Assembly (NCBI GenBank): GCA_041663285.1 | Contig: JBAZSP010000007.1 | Span: forward strand, 1 to 43,527 | Direction of reading: 5' to 3' | DNA from: UBA1435 sp041663285 | GTDB taxonomy: Bacteria; Patescibacteriota; Microgenomatia; UBA12405 | Length of the DNA: 43,527 bases | Notes under the pieces: model-generated | Told to the model about the DNA's origin: nothing | What the model saw: only the letters and a program-made list of their open reading frames with translations | Database searches by the model: none | In this document: positions 22,939 to 32,715 of the stretch, one piece after another | How the letters are laid out: every line of letters starts with the position of its first letter | How positions within the stretch are numbered: position 1 is the first letter of the stretch | Made by a program: the position numbers and the translations under genes

Positions 22939-22950
22939 GAAGAGAGATTA

Positions 22951-25900
22951 TCATTTTTCCAGTAAATTTTCCATTAGCCAACTGCTGTTAGTTTCGTTCG
23001 CGTATTGCTGTATAGCTTTATAAATGCCATTGATTCTGTCGAATTCATCAAAACCAAATTGGGATTTTGACCCGGGATTCCAATACTTAAATAGATCTGG
23101 ATTAAGATTTCCGTTTTTTACCACCTCCCCAGCACCACCTCCATTATAGCCTTGAAATAATCGCATTTGTACCAAAATACTTCCAGGACCAATACCACCA
23201 AACTTATAGCTTTCACGCTCTTCTCTGTTATTACTTAAGTCCCCTGCAAACGACATTCCGACCGTCCCTCCCCAAGCCCGGAACATAGAGGGCGAATAAG
23301 GTTCAAAGCCAGATTCAGCGAAGCCGATGGAGAGAATGGCAGCGAGATTGATCGATGTAATCTGGGAAGAAGCGATATAATCAAATTCGACTTTACCAAA
23401 ATTATGACTTGTATTACTATTTTTATCAATAAAACGGGGAATATAACCCTCGGGGATCCAGACTATGTTTGATGTAAATGTTTCGGGATATTGCTTTAGT
23501 ACCTCGAACAATTTACTCCTGGTGGTCGTAATTTGATTTTCTGGATAGTTTTTGTCGGGAACAAGCGAATAAGTACTTTGGGTAAAGAGGTCTGTCCCCT
23601 GTCCAGAATACTTTTTAATGTCCCTATCTACCGGACCTTGGTATGTGTAGTATTTTGCATATTCTAAGGCATAGGTCGCCCTTTTTTTCCATAAAATTTC
23701 GTTATTTTTATCATATGGACCCATATTAAAGGCGCTGCCGACAAGACCGGCAAATCTTTCTTTCAAGTCCTCCTGGGTTTTTTTATATTGATCGTATTTA
23801 TCTAAATAATTCGATTGATTACCACTGGGATCGTTTTTCATTATGGGATTACCGCCAACATAGGCATAACGATTGGGGCCTTGGGCGTAGTCGGCGGAGA
23901 TAAAGACACCAAGATGAGGATCGTAATAGCGGGCGTTGTAGTAATAAAGACCGGTATTGTCTTTGATCTGGCCGGTATAAAGGCGATTGGTGGGGAAATT
24001 AGAAGTAACGCTGGTTCTTTCCTCACCATAGGGATAGTAATCAGCCGAAGACGAGACTTTGGCGCCGGTATCGTCTACTACTGCCTTGGTGGAGGTTAGA
24101 TGGTCTGAAAGGATAAAGTAGAGTTTATTAGATAAAACATTATTGGAACTATCATATTTAATTTCTCTTAACGCCGAGGCAGGATAGGAAATACGAATAG
24201 TAGTTTTGACGGCGGTATCGGTAACGCCTAAAACAGTTTTTTGACAATAACTCCAGCGCCAATAAGAAGTATAGTTATCGTCGGGGACACCGGGACAGGC
24301 GGGGTTAATCTGACAGGCTCCGCCGGTGAGAGTAGCACTATCACGCTGACACTGAGTGAGACCCCAAGAGCAGCGAGAGGAGCAGTTAGAGGCGGTAGAA
24401 CCCGCGGGAGTAGGAGAGGGAGATTTTGGAGGAGTGGGAGAGGGAGAAGAGGCAGAAGGAGTGGTAGTGGAGACAGCAAGATTCTTCTCGATTTCCAGAG
24501 AACCCAGATAATAAGTAATTTTGTCGGAATCCGTTTTTTTAATTCTGACACCGCCAGCGGAATAGATAAAACTGGATAGAATTTTGTTATTGAGATCTTT
24601 GACGTTAGTCAGACGATCATCAGTATCAAAAACATAAGTTTTATCAAGAGACTTGGTAAGATTGCCACGGGAATCATAAATTAGGGAATTCCTATTAACT
24701 GACTTAGGGGCATTAAGAGGAAAGCTGGCCATGGGAGAGGCAGAATTAAAACTAGAGAAAGCAAAAATTAGAGAGTCTTTTTCAACTTTTTTATTAAGAC
24801 GGGAAAGCTCATCGTAGGAATAGGCAGCAGAATAAGGACCAGAGACGGAGACTAGGCGGGAAAAAGAGTCGTAAGTATAAGCGAATGTTTTAGTATTATC
24901 GGCCACAAGATTATCGGTCAGAGAGGTGATATTACCTAGTTTATCGTATGAATTATAACTTAAAGATAGAAGCACCCCTTGGGAAGAAGTAGCAGAATGG
25001 GTTTTTAATCTGAGGGACTTATTGGCCTCATCATAGGCAAGTTTTTCAGTAATCAAGCCTCCGAGAGTTTTTTGAGTGATTTGGCCAAATTTATCGTAAG
25101 TGATATTGTTGATTAAAGGTTGATTTGACTTATCAGAAGTAATTGATGACAAGCGACCGATGGAATCGTAGGTGGTGGTGAGGGTTTCCTGAAGCTCGGG
25201 ACGGGAAGGGTTAGAGAAAAAAGCAGAGGTTTTGTTACGACCTAATTCGTCATAGGAATAAGTCTCATTTAGGCTATTGAGATTGTTTAAGAAATTGTCG
25301 CTTGGATCAACTAGGGCAATAGTAGTCAGGGAGGGCAGTCCCAAGACAACATTATTACGGCCTCCATCGTAGCGAGTGGTTTTTACCACTACACCGGGGG
25401 TAGTCTCCTTGACTAGTTTGCCTTTGGCTTTGGTGCCGCCAATTGATTCAGTGTCATATTCATTAAGAAGCAGGGGTTTTAAAGATGAAGGAGAACAGAC
25501 TAAAGAGCCGGAATAACAGTCACCTTCATAAACTGCCAAAGGTCGACCTAAAACATCATAGCTTGTAGAACGGATAATTGAAGTTTGGGCAGTATCATTA
25601 ACTTTTTTTGTGACTAGGATTTGGCCAAGAGCGTTTTGATTAAAAATATCGGTTCGACCTAAGTCAGGATCAAAAGAACTGGTGACTCTACCTAGTCCAT
25701 CAAAGCTCGTGGTTGATTGGGAAATAATGCCACCAGAAGAATTTTTAATATTACTAACAATAGCTTCACCTTTAATATTGCTTATTTTTTCGGAGGCAGT
25801 ATAGACTGAATAATTGGACTGATTGGGGAGGCTATTATCAGAACAATTTAGAGTTAGACTTTTATTGGTTTTGGTAAAAACATAGCCCCGATCGTAGAGG

Positions 25901-28900
25901 CGGTTACCCTCAAGAACGGTGGAGACAGCGACGGCTAAATTGGCGTCTTTGTCGTAGACAGAAGTTTTCTTGCCTTCGTATTTGGTTTTGGAACAGGTAC
26001 CATCAGGAGAAATTTGGGTAACAGGACGATCAAGGGTATCATAAAGAGTTCGGGCGCTAAAACTGGTATCGATGCAGGTGGAGTAAAAGCCTAAGTATCT
26101 TTGACAGCCAGGTGTGCGGTCTTCATGGATATCCTGAGAAGAATATTGGATAATTGGTTTACCCAGAGCGTCGTATTTAGTCAGATCAATAAATAACCTT
26201 TTGGTGTTTTTGTGTGGAGCTTCGGATTGAGTCTGAAGTTTTTGGCCTAGGGAATTATAAAAGACATAGGTAGAAAGATAACGGCCACCGACTTCTTTTT
26301 GTTCCTGTTTAACAGCAAAAGGAGCATTTACAGTAGATGGCTGATAATCGTAATAAGTAACTTTGGTAGTCGGGGAAGAGACGCTATCTCCCGGTTGGAT
26401 GACCGCAATCACCCGGCCAAAGGGATCATATTGAGTTGAAGTAGTTAAGAGATTTTGATCGGTGACACTAATAGGCAAACCAAGCCCGGCGCCTGATTCG
26501 AAATCGTAAGCAGTTGTGGTGTTATTAGTGAAGGGAGAAGGAGAAATGGTTTGGGATTTAGGAAAAGCTGCATAGGTTAAATCATAGGTAGTAGTAGTCT
26601 TTCTTTCGTCTCTTGGCCAGCTTAGATAATATAGACCGTCTGATTTTTTCTCCATTTTGCCGTAATCGGCGTAGACAATGGAGACAGTAGGATTACCAAA
26701 ATTATCGTAGGTAGTTCTAGAATTAATAGTGGTAATAGCGGCGCGAGAGGAGGTTAATTGATTAGAGTCATTGGTAACGGTGGCAGTTAGAAGACCCCGA
26801 GAAGTAGGCCCGATTAAGTGAGGGTTACCGCCCGAAAGATTGGCTTCATTACCGTCATAGAAATACCAAATGCTACCAATGATTTTATTTGAATTAGTCT
26901 GGTCAGTAACCAGAGTGGAGTTGGGTTTATCAACTATGTATTTAGTGGAATTGTCAAGATAAGAATAGTAGGAATAGGTAGACTTAAGAGGGAAGATGTC
27001 AGTTGAGGAAATATTGGGGCTAAAGGAATAAAGATTAGTCCCGGCAAGAGAGCATTTACTAACATAGTAGTCGTTGGCTTGTTTAATATTGCCGTAAGAA
27101 TCATAGTTACTTATACTGGAAGCCGAGTAGGAGCCGGGGCGAAGGACTGGATCAGAAGTATCAGTAAGAGACGAGCAACTTTTAGACTCCTGAAGGTAGA
27201 GAAGGTTAGTGGCAGCATCAAGAGCATAAATAGAGGACGAAACAGCCAAAGGATTGCCTGACGAATCAAGGTTAACAGTTTTGGCAATAGTGCCTTTAAG
27301 TAAGGTGGGCTCAAAATAGGAGCGACAATCCCAGCCAGAAGAAGTGCTAATACTTTTGCTGCCTTCGGTGCCCTGGTTGAAAGTGTAATTTATTGCATTG
27401 TGCTTGGTGGCAGTAGCGCCACTATTGTCGGTGGAAAATAGTGTCTCGGTAACATAATGAAAACCATAGAATTCATAGTCGGCATAGAAATTATTTAAGA
27501 CAGTAGCATGGACATTGGGACAAGACTTGGAGGAAATGCTGCAGCTATCCTGATAGCCTTGGCAATTGTCATTACGGGTATAGTCGTAAGTGACCCAAGA
27601 ATAGGCAGAAGGATTAAGAGTATCAAAGGTTTTTTTAGTTTTAACTGCATTTCTTTTAATGGTTTGGCCGGTGTACTGATAACGGCTTGACTCGACATTA
27701 GGATTAACTAACTGGGTTTCATACTCATAACTGACCTGAGCTCCGTAACCGTTATTGACAAGACTAAGTAAATAAGGAGTTGAAGAGACGGAAGAATAAT
27801 AAGTATAAGTGGCTTTAACGGGAAATTCCTTGCCTTGAGACAGAAGGGAGATTGAAGATAGCATCAGACGGCCGCTGGCCAAGTTACCAGATTTCCAAAT
27901 ACCGTTGGGCTTATCGGCATAGAGATAATTAAGGATATAGCTTCTGAGTTTTAGTGAGCCCAGGTATATATCAATTGAGGAGAGTTTGTTTTTGGTGTAA
28001 AAATTAACCCGGTTGGGATTGTCCCAATCGTCAAATTGATAATCAGTCCGAGGAGAATAGTTAAAAACTATTTTAGAAGAATTGTTTTTGCCATAACTGA
28101 TAGTAGTAGGATAGATATTAATCGGGTAAAGAAGAGACGAAGAACCGCCAAAATCAGAGCAATCCCCACAGCCGGTGCAATCGCCGTTGACTAATTTGGT
28201 TTCGGAAGAATAGGAATAGTTGATAGTATCGCCGGAAGGATTGGTAGCCTGAGTGACCAACCATTTGTTGTAATCACGCTTGACTTTAAATTGGGTGCCA
28301 CAGGCGGCAGACTTCGATGATAATTCCCGAGTGACAACAAAACCTAAAGGCTCAAAATGATAAAGGGTGCCGTCTTTAGCCCAGATATCCCAAGTTCTTT
28401 TGTCCCAATCGGGTGAAGTGGTAGTATTACGGATAATCCTTAAATAGGTTTGGGGTGAAGTCTTAAAATAAGCCTTTTTAGTGGCTTTTTTTCCTTTATC
28501 GTACTGATCCCGATTGGAGTCGTCAATAACGACTTTTTCTTTAGCTTCAGTGGTAGATTCGTCAAAGACGACTTCGAAACTCTGACCATTTAGAACGAGA
28601 AAATATTTACCAACTGAATTTTTCATGATGGAGGGAATGCCCGATAAAGACCAACCCATACCTAAATGAGAACCTTGGTTGAGAAAACTCTCTTTCCACT
28701 TACCTTCGTCAAAACCAACTTTCATATCTTCAATACCGCCAGAGGAGTAGTTAATACTGAGTGAGGGGGTAAAGCCTCCAGCCGCTGGAGCAAGGGACAG
28801 AGGGTAATTAATGGTGGCATCACCAGTTTGGGTAGAGGTAGTAAAGTCTTTGACGGATGGAGCTTGGACATTATCGATAGAAAAAGTTGTATCGGTAGAA

Positions 28901-29142
28901 GCTAGAACTGAACCGGAAGAAACTCCTCGGATATTTTTTGGAAGCCACCGACCGTTGAGACATTCATACTGATCCCAGTCGCCAGAGGCAGAACCATAAA
29001 GGAAAAAGGGGATGCTTTGGCAGGAGGAAACAGCACTAGAATTATGTTTCAGACTTTTAGGGATAATAATTGAAAGAGAAAAAACCGAAATCAGAATTAA
29101 AAACGGTAAAGTCGGAAAAACATTGGGCCGGGATAATTTCAT
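22951..29142 (-). CDS. Giant SpvB/RHS-repeat protein with C-terminal effector-like domain
   Basis: 2063 residues. An N-terminal membrane segment or signal (11-27) precedes an SpvB-like domain (TGDATINYPLSLAPAAGGFT, about 103-136). Many YD repeats of the form YDxxGR and YDELGR follow. A Pro/Ser/Thr-rich linker with a Cys cluster (about 1550-1635) interrupts the barrel. The RHS core ends with GLYYYNARYYDPHLGVFISA and the boundary block NPIMKNDPSGN near 1774. The last 288 residues are variable; ITSINLAAILSIGFAESGFE (about 1930-1950) resembles the helix carrying the catalytic Glu of lysozyme-like transglycosylases. RHS proteins form a shell around a C-terminal toxin. No immunity gene follows: pgk ends convergently 12 bp away. 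Confidence 0.9.
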   Translation of the reverse strand: MKLSRPNVFPTLPFLILISVFSLSIIIPKSLKHNSSAVSSCQSIPFFLYGSASGDWDQYECLNGRWLPKNIRGVSSGSVLASTDTTFSIDNVQAPSVKDFTTSTQTGDATINYPLSLAPAAGGFTPSLSINYSSGGIEDMKVGFDEGKWKESFLNQGSHLGMGWSLSGIPSIMKNSVGKYFLVLNGQSFEVVFDESTTEAKEKVVIDDSNRDQYDKGKKATKKAYFKTSPQTYLRIIRNTTTSPDWDKRTWDIWAKDGTLYHFEPLGFVVTRELSSKSAACGTQFKVKRDYNKWLVTQATNPSGDTINYSYSSETKLVNGDCTGCGDCSDFGGSSSLLYPINIYPTTISYGKNNSSKIVFNYSPRTDYQFDDWDNPNRVNFYTKNKLSSIDIYLGSLKLRSYILNYLYADKPNGIWKSGNLASGRLMLSSISLLSQGKEFPVKATYTYYSSVSSTPYLLSLVNNGYGAQVSYEYETQLVNPNVESSRYQYTGQTIKRNAVKTKKTFDTLNPSAYSWVTYDYTRNDNCQGYQDSCSISSKSCPNVHATVLNNFYADYEFYGFHYVTETLFSTDNSGATATKHNAINYTFNQGTEGSKSISTSSGWDCRSYFEPTLLKGTIAKTVNLDSSGNPLAVSSSIYALDAATNLLYLQESKSCSSLTDTSDPVLRPGSYSASSISNYDSYGNIKQANDYYVSKCSLAGTNLYSFSPNISSTDIFPLKSTYSYYSYLDNSTKYIVDKPNSTLVTDQTNSNKIIGSIWYFYDGNEANLSGGNPHLIGPTSRGLLTATVTNDSNQLTSSRAAITTINSRTTYDNFGNPTVSIVYADYGKMEKKSDGLYYLSWPRDERKTTTTYDLTYAAFPKSQTISPSPFTNNTTTAYDFESGAGLGLPISVTDQNLLTTSTQYDPFGRVIAVIQPGDSVSSPTTKVTYYDYQPSTVNAPFAVKQEQKEVGGRYLSTYVFYNSLGQKLQTQSEAPHKNTKRLFIDLTKYDALGKPIIQYSSQDIHEDRTPGCQRYLGFYSTCIDTSFSARTLYDTLDRPVTQISPDGTCSKTKYEGKKTSVYDKDANLAVAVSTVLEGNRLYDRGYVFTKTNKSLTLNCSDNSLPNQSNYSVYTASEKISNIKGEAIVSNIKNSSGGIISQSTTSFDGLGRVTSSFDPDLGRTDIFNQNALGQILVTKKVNDTAQTSIIRSTSYDVLGRPLAVYEGDCYSGSLVCSPSSLKPLLLNEYDTESIGGTKAKGKLVKETTPGVVVKTTRYDGGRNNVVLGLPSLTTIALVDPSDNFLNNLNSLNETYSYDELGRNKTSAFFSNPSRPELQETLTTTYDSIGRLSSITSDKSNQPLINNITYDKFGQITQKTLGGLITEKLAYDEANKSLRLKTHSATSSQGVLLSLSYNSYDKLGNITSLTDNLVADNTKTFAYTYDSFSRLVSVSGPYSAAYSYDELSRLNKKVEKDSLIFAFSSFNSASPMASFPLNAPKSVNRNSLIYDSRGNLTKSLDKTYVFDTDDRLTNVKDLNNKILSSFIYSAGGVRIKKTDSDKITYYLGSLEIEKNLAVSTTTPSASSPSPTPPKSPSPTPAGSTASNCSSRCSWGLTQCQRDSATLTGGACQINPACPGVPDDNYTSYWRWSYCQKTVLGVTDTAVKTTIRISYPASALREIKYDSSNNVLSNKLYFILSDHLTSTKAVVDDTGAKVSSSADYYPYGEERTSVTSNFPTNRLYTGQIKDNTGLYYYNARYYDPHLGVFISADYAQGPNRYAYVGGNPIMKNDPSGNQSNYLDKYDQYKKTQEDLKERFAGLVGSAFNMGPYDKNNEILWKKRATYALEYAKYYTYQGPVDRDIKKYSGQGTDLFTQSTYSLVPDKNYPENQITTTRSKLFEVLKQYPETFTSNIVWIPEGYIPRFIDKNSNTSHNFGKVEFDYIASSQITSINLAAILSIGFAESGFEPYSPSMFRAWGGTVGMSFAGDLSNNREERESYKFGGIGPGSILVQMRLFQGYNGGGAGEVVKNGNLNPDLFKYWNPGSKSQFGFDEFDRINGIYKAIQQYANETNSSWLMENLLEK

Positions 29143-29170
29143 ATGATATTAATCGTCGAAATTCTTACCA

Positions 29171-29209
29171 TTATCACTAACAATAGTACAGTAAAGGAAT
29201 TAGTGATAA
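29171..29209. promoter_or_regulatory. 10-bp perfect inverted repeat upstream of the RHS gene
   Basis: TTATCACTAA (29171-29180) and TTAGTGATAA (29200-29209) are exact inverted copies, 19 bp apart, in the 202-bp divergent gap between the RHS gene and the lipase. The position is just upstream of where the RHS promoter must be; a regulator-binding site is likely. The rest of the gap holds no gene I can see. Confidence 0.45.
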
Positions 29210-29344
29210 AAAGCAAGATTGACGGGAGGATGGCAGAGATGATTTCGAGTGGATGGATTTTATGAAAATTGGTTTAGAATGAGGTATGAAATATATAAGT
29301 ACGGAAAGGGGATTGTTTAGAAAAAATTATTGAGATAGAGTCAT

Positions 29345-29959
29345 ATGGGCATAATAAAGCTTTGGAACTGGTTAAAAAGGTTGTTTAGCGGGGAAGCGAA
29401 AAAAGGACTGGTAATAATAATCCCGGGGTTATTTGGTTTAAATGGTAATTTAACAAGATTAGTAAAAATCATCCGAAGCTGGGGTTATGAAGTCGAATTA
29501 ATGCCAAAAAATATTTGCTGTAACTGGAAAATTGAAAAAATAGCCCAAGAGCTGGCGATCTATATCAACAATAAAGGGGCGGAAAAGATATTTTTAATCG
29601 GCCACAGCAAAGGTGGGCTAGTGGCCAGATATTTAGTGGGCAATTATGAGGAGATAGAGAAAAAGATAGGGTATGTTTTTACCATCGCGACACCACATAA
29701 AGGAACGTTTTGGGGAGTAACCCCGCTGAGGTTAATTAGCCAGCTCAATCCGACAGGAGACTTTATAATAAACCTAAATAAAAATAAGAAAAATGAAAAA
29801 GTAGTTAATTTTTATGCCAAACTTGACACAAAAATAGTTCCCAAAGAAAACGCGATTCTGGAGGGAGGGCAAAATTATAAAGTTAATATTGTCGGCCATA
29901 CCAGGATAATAAAATCGAAGGAGCTAGTTGGATATTTAAAGAATTTCCTTGTAACATAG
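29345..29959 (+). CDS. Lipase/esterase-like alpha/beta hydrolase
   Basis: 204 residues. Hydrophobic strand LVIIIPGLFG near 22-31, nucleophile elbow FLIGHSKGGLVARYL near 90, ATPHKGTFWG, then Asp in FYAKLDTKIVP and His in NIVGHTRIIKS, making a complete Ser/Asp/His set. The pattern is that of triacylglycerol-lipase/PGAP1-like proteins. There is no signal peptide; the N-terminus GIIKLWNWLKRLFSG is amphipathic and may associate with membrane. It is followed 22 bp later by gap on the same strand, probably co-transcribed. TGA-GATAGA 5 bp before the ATG is a weak extended -10. Confidence 0.82.
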   Translation: MGIIKLWNWLKRLFSGEAKKGLVIIIPGLFGLNGNLTRLVKIIRSWGYEVELMPKNICCNWKIEKIAQELAIYINNKGAEKIFLIGHSKGGLVARYLVGNYEEIEKKIGYVFTIATPHKGTFWGVTPLRLISQLNPTGDFIINLNKNKKNEKVVNFYAKLDTKIVPKENAILEGGQNYKVNIVGHTRIIKSKELVGYLKNFLVT

Positions 29960-29981
29960 ATTAATAGCAATTAATTTATTT

Positions 29982-31016
29982 ATGGATAAAAAAATCAGGA
30001 TAGCGATTAATGGATTTGGAAGAATTGGGACGGTGGTGCTCCGGGCAATTTATTTGGAAAAATACGAGGTAGAGATTGCTGCCATCAACACTACAGGAGC
30101 TTTTTCGGCCGAAGATTACGCCTTTCAGCTAAAATACGATTCGGTTTACGGGAGGGCGCCATTTAAAATAGCTGCGGCTGATCCGGAAAAAGGAGCAGAG
30201 CTGGGAAGATTGGAGGTGGGAAATCAACAGATACCGATTTTAGGGGAAACGGATCCGGCAAAAATTCCTTGGAGAAATTATGATGTCGATGTGGTGTTGG
30301 AGTGCACCGGGGCATTTACCGACAGTAAAGCGCTGGCCCATATTAAGGCAGGGGCTAGGAAGGTGGTGATCTCGGCTCCGGCGAAGGACCCAAAAATCCC
30401 GGTCTATATTCTTGGGGTTAACGAAGATGGTTATAAAGGAGAACCACTTATATCCAACGGCTCGTGCACAACAAACTGCGTGGCTCCGATAGTTAAATTG
30501 ATCGACGAACAAATAGGTTTTCAGGAGGGAGTGCTGACAACGGTTCACGCCTATACCACTAACCAAAATATCGTCGACGGGTCGAGTAAAGATCCAAGAA
30601 GGGCAAGGGCGGCGGCAATAAACATTGTACCCACCTCAACAGGGGCAGCGGAGGCAGTTATAGCAGCCTACCCGGCAGCCAAGGGAAGATTTGCCGGCAC
30701 AGCTATCAGGGTTCCGGTGATTTGCGGGTCTTATTCAGATTTGACTTTTAAGCTGGTCAGAAAAACAACTACCGAAGAAATTAATTCAATTTTTGAAGAG
30801 GCAAGTACAAGCAGCAGGCTAGTGGGAAAAATGAAAGTATCGTACGAGCCTCTAGTTTCGTCGGATATTATTGGGAATAACGGATCATGCATTATTGACA
30901 GCCGAATGACCAAAGTTGTTTCGGATGATATGGTATCAATCGGAGCCTGGTATGACAACGAATACGGTTATAGCTGCCGGTTGGTTGAGATGGCGATGGC
31001 CGTAGCTTTAAAATAA
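29982..31016 (+). CDS. gap: Glyceraldehyde-3-phosphate dehydrogenase, type I
   Basis: 344 residues, complete. NAD-binding N-terminus RIAINGFGRIGTVVLRAIY, the catalytic block SNGSCTTNCVAPIVKLID with the nucleophile Cys and its downstream His in TTVHAYTTNQNIVDG, RRARAAAINIVPTSTGAAEA, and C-terminal WYDNEYGYSCRLVEM. It oxidises glyceraldehyde-3-phosphate to 1,3-bisphosphoglycerate, the substrate of the pgk product. It ends 1 bp before the convergent glycosyltransferase stop. There is no cofactor-switch residue I can assign with certainty. Confidence 0.97.
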   Translation: MDKKIRIAINGFGRIGTVVLRAIYLEKYEVEIAAINTTGAFSAEDYAFQLKYDSVYGRAPFKIAAADPEKGAELGRLEVGNQQIPILGETDPAKIPWRNYDVDVVLECTGAFTDSKALAHIKAGARKVVISAPAKDPKIPVYILGVNEDGYKGEPLISNGSCTTNCVAPIVKLIDEQIGFQEGVLTTVHAYTTNQNIVDGSSKDPRRARAAAINIVPTSTGAAEAVIAAYPAAKGRFAGTAIRVPVICGSYSDLTFKLVRKTTTEEINSIFEEASTSSRLVGKMKVSYEPLVSSDIIGNNGSCIIDSRMTKVVSDDMVSIGAWYDNEYGYSCRLVEMAMAVALK

Positions 31017-31017
31017 T

Positions 31018-32715
31018 CTAAAGAAGATTATCGGCGGGAAGCGGAGTGATTATCAAACCGGAGAGAGGCCGAAGAATGAGAAATTCTTCCTGAATAACAT
31101 AGACCGCCGGGACATGAGTGACTATGCTTAACTGTTTTTGGTAATTTTCGGGAAGATTGTTGTATTCAGATTTTGGGATTACTAAAGTAAGGTCCGGAGG
31201 AATTTTAAAAGATTGGCTCCAAGCAATTCGACCAAAAAAGGCATGGTTATCAAGGGATTTTCCGGTAAATAACGGGGTATCAATCTGGCGAAGGCGGGAA
31301 GAGACACTGTCTTTTGGAGCCAGTTGGTATTTGGAATAATACAGGTAAAATGGAAGGAAAGGTTCAAAGGTGTCGGAAAATATAATCCTGCCCGGCGAGG
31401 ATCCCTGGGCTGCCAAGACTGCCTCCTTCATGCCGGTGTGCCAGTAACGGGCGGTATCTTGGGGGTAATGATAGAGATAATAATGCCAAAAGCTGATTAC
31501 CTGAAAAGAGAGGAGGGCGACGATTATGATTTTAGTTATAGGATTGGTAAAAAATCTCTTTACCCCTTCCGAGGCTAAAATTATGATTGACGGAAGCATA
31601 AGAATCAGGCGGGTAGAGTGGGGCGACGAAGAATCGACAGTCAGAGCATAAGGAATTGGAGCCAAGAGCAGTAACCAGAGAAACAGTTGCCCGAATTTAC
31701 TCTTTTGGCGGATAACAAGGTAAATGCCAACCAAAACAAAAATAAGATCGGTGGCGTATATCAGGCCTTGTTTGCCACCAAAACCGTGACGGGGATTGGC
31801 GTCACCCCCAAGAACGAGAAAAGTGGTGGAAAAAGAGGAGATATAGTTTTCGAAAAATTGTTTGGCGATAAGCTGGAACTTGTTGTGGAAAAAGAAAGAA
31901 GCGAAGGGCGTCTTGACGCCAACCTGGCCGGATTGATCAAGTAAAATGTCGTGGTAACGGGCAAGATCAACTGATTGGCTCCGATTTCGAGTAAAGATGT
32001 TTATATAAGAAAAACGAAAACCGCTATTGCCTTTGACGGTGTCAATAATGAGGGGTAACAAACAAAGGCTGGCAACAAGAAAGCCATAGACGGCAGTTTT
32101 CAAACCGATTTTTTTAATTTGTGGGGAAAAGACGATTAGGAGGATGAAAAATATCAGGATCAGAAATAACTTGGCAGTACTGTAAAAGTAGGGGCTAAGG
32201 CAAAAGAAGACGATAGATAAATAGAGAAACCGCTTTTTTTGACTTTGATAAAAGCGCTGCCAAAAAAGGATACCCAGCAAAAAGACTAAAAGCATGCCCA
32301 TTACTTCGAAACCTGTCCGGCCGTAATGAATCGCCCAAGGGGAGACGGCAAACATTATAGGAGGAATTAGAGAGCCGGTGAGGAGGAACAGAACGGGGAT
32401 TATCAGACTGCCAAAAATGACGGAAGGTAGTCGGACAGCGATATCGGAGTAGCCAATAACTTTGTTAACCAGGGCGATGGAGTAAATATAAAATGGGGTT
32501 CGCCAGTCAGAAAATGACTGAAAGTGGGACGGCAACTGATGGCCGAAATAATCGGTACGGTTTTGATTAAAAGTAAAGGCTTGATAGCCGGCATCAACTT
32601 CGTCAGCAAAAAGAGAAGGCGGAAGAGAAGAGAGGTGGTAGAGGCGAAAGTAAATCGACAGTAGAGTAATAAAAATAAGCAGAATAATTTTTACTCTAGG
32701 TATTTTTGTTAGCAT
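31018..32715 (-). CDS. GT-C membrane glycosyltransferase (ArnT/PMT-like)
   Basis: 565 residues with about ten membrane helices. The first loop contains SLPPSLFADEVDAGYQAF (residues 29-47), the acidic DE motif typical of GT-C enzymes using lipid-phosphate sugars, followed by FSDWRTPFYIYSIAL. A soluble C-terminal domain (about 420-565) follows the last helix. It should move a sugar from a polyprenyl-phosphate carrier to an acceptor on the outer face. The start overlaps the upstream GT-C gene by 20 nt, so they form an operon. The acceptor is unknown. Confidence 0.85.
   Translation of the reverse strand: MLTKIPRVKIILLIFITLLSIYFRLYHLSSLPPSLFADEVDAGYQAFTFNQNRTDYFGHQLPSHFQSFSDWRTPFYIYSIALVNKVIGYSDIAVRLPSVIFGSLIIPVLFLLTGSLIPPIMFAVSPWAIHYGRTGFEVMGMLLVFLLGILFWQRFYQSQKKRFLYLSIVFFCLSPYFYSTAKLFLILIFFILLIVFSPQIKKIGLKTAVYGFLVASLCLLPLIIDTVKGNSGFRFSYINIFTRNRSQSVDLARYHDILLDQSGQVGVKTPFASFFFHNKFQLIAKQFFENYISSFSTTFLVLGGDANPRHGFGGKQGLIYATDLIFVLVGIYLVIRQKSKFGQLFLWLLLLAPIPYALTVDSSSPHSTRLILMLPSIIILASEGVKRFFTNPITKIIIVALLSFQVISFWHYYLYHYPQDTARYWHTGMKEAVLAAQGSSPGRIIFSDTFEPFLPFYLYYSKYQLAPKDSVSSRLRQIDTPLFTGKSLDNHAFFGRIAWSQSFKIPPDLTLVIPKSEYNNLPENYQKQLSIVTHVPAVYVIQEEFLILRPLSGLIITPLPADNLL

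Noticed and set aside
24241..24579. Gly/Arg/Ser-rich open frame antisense to the RHS gene
   Set aside because: Produced by the Pro/Ser-rich low-complexity linker and Thr codons of the RHS protein; no start signal.
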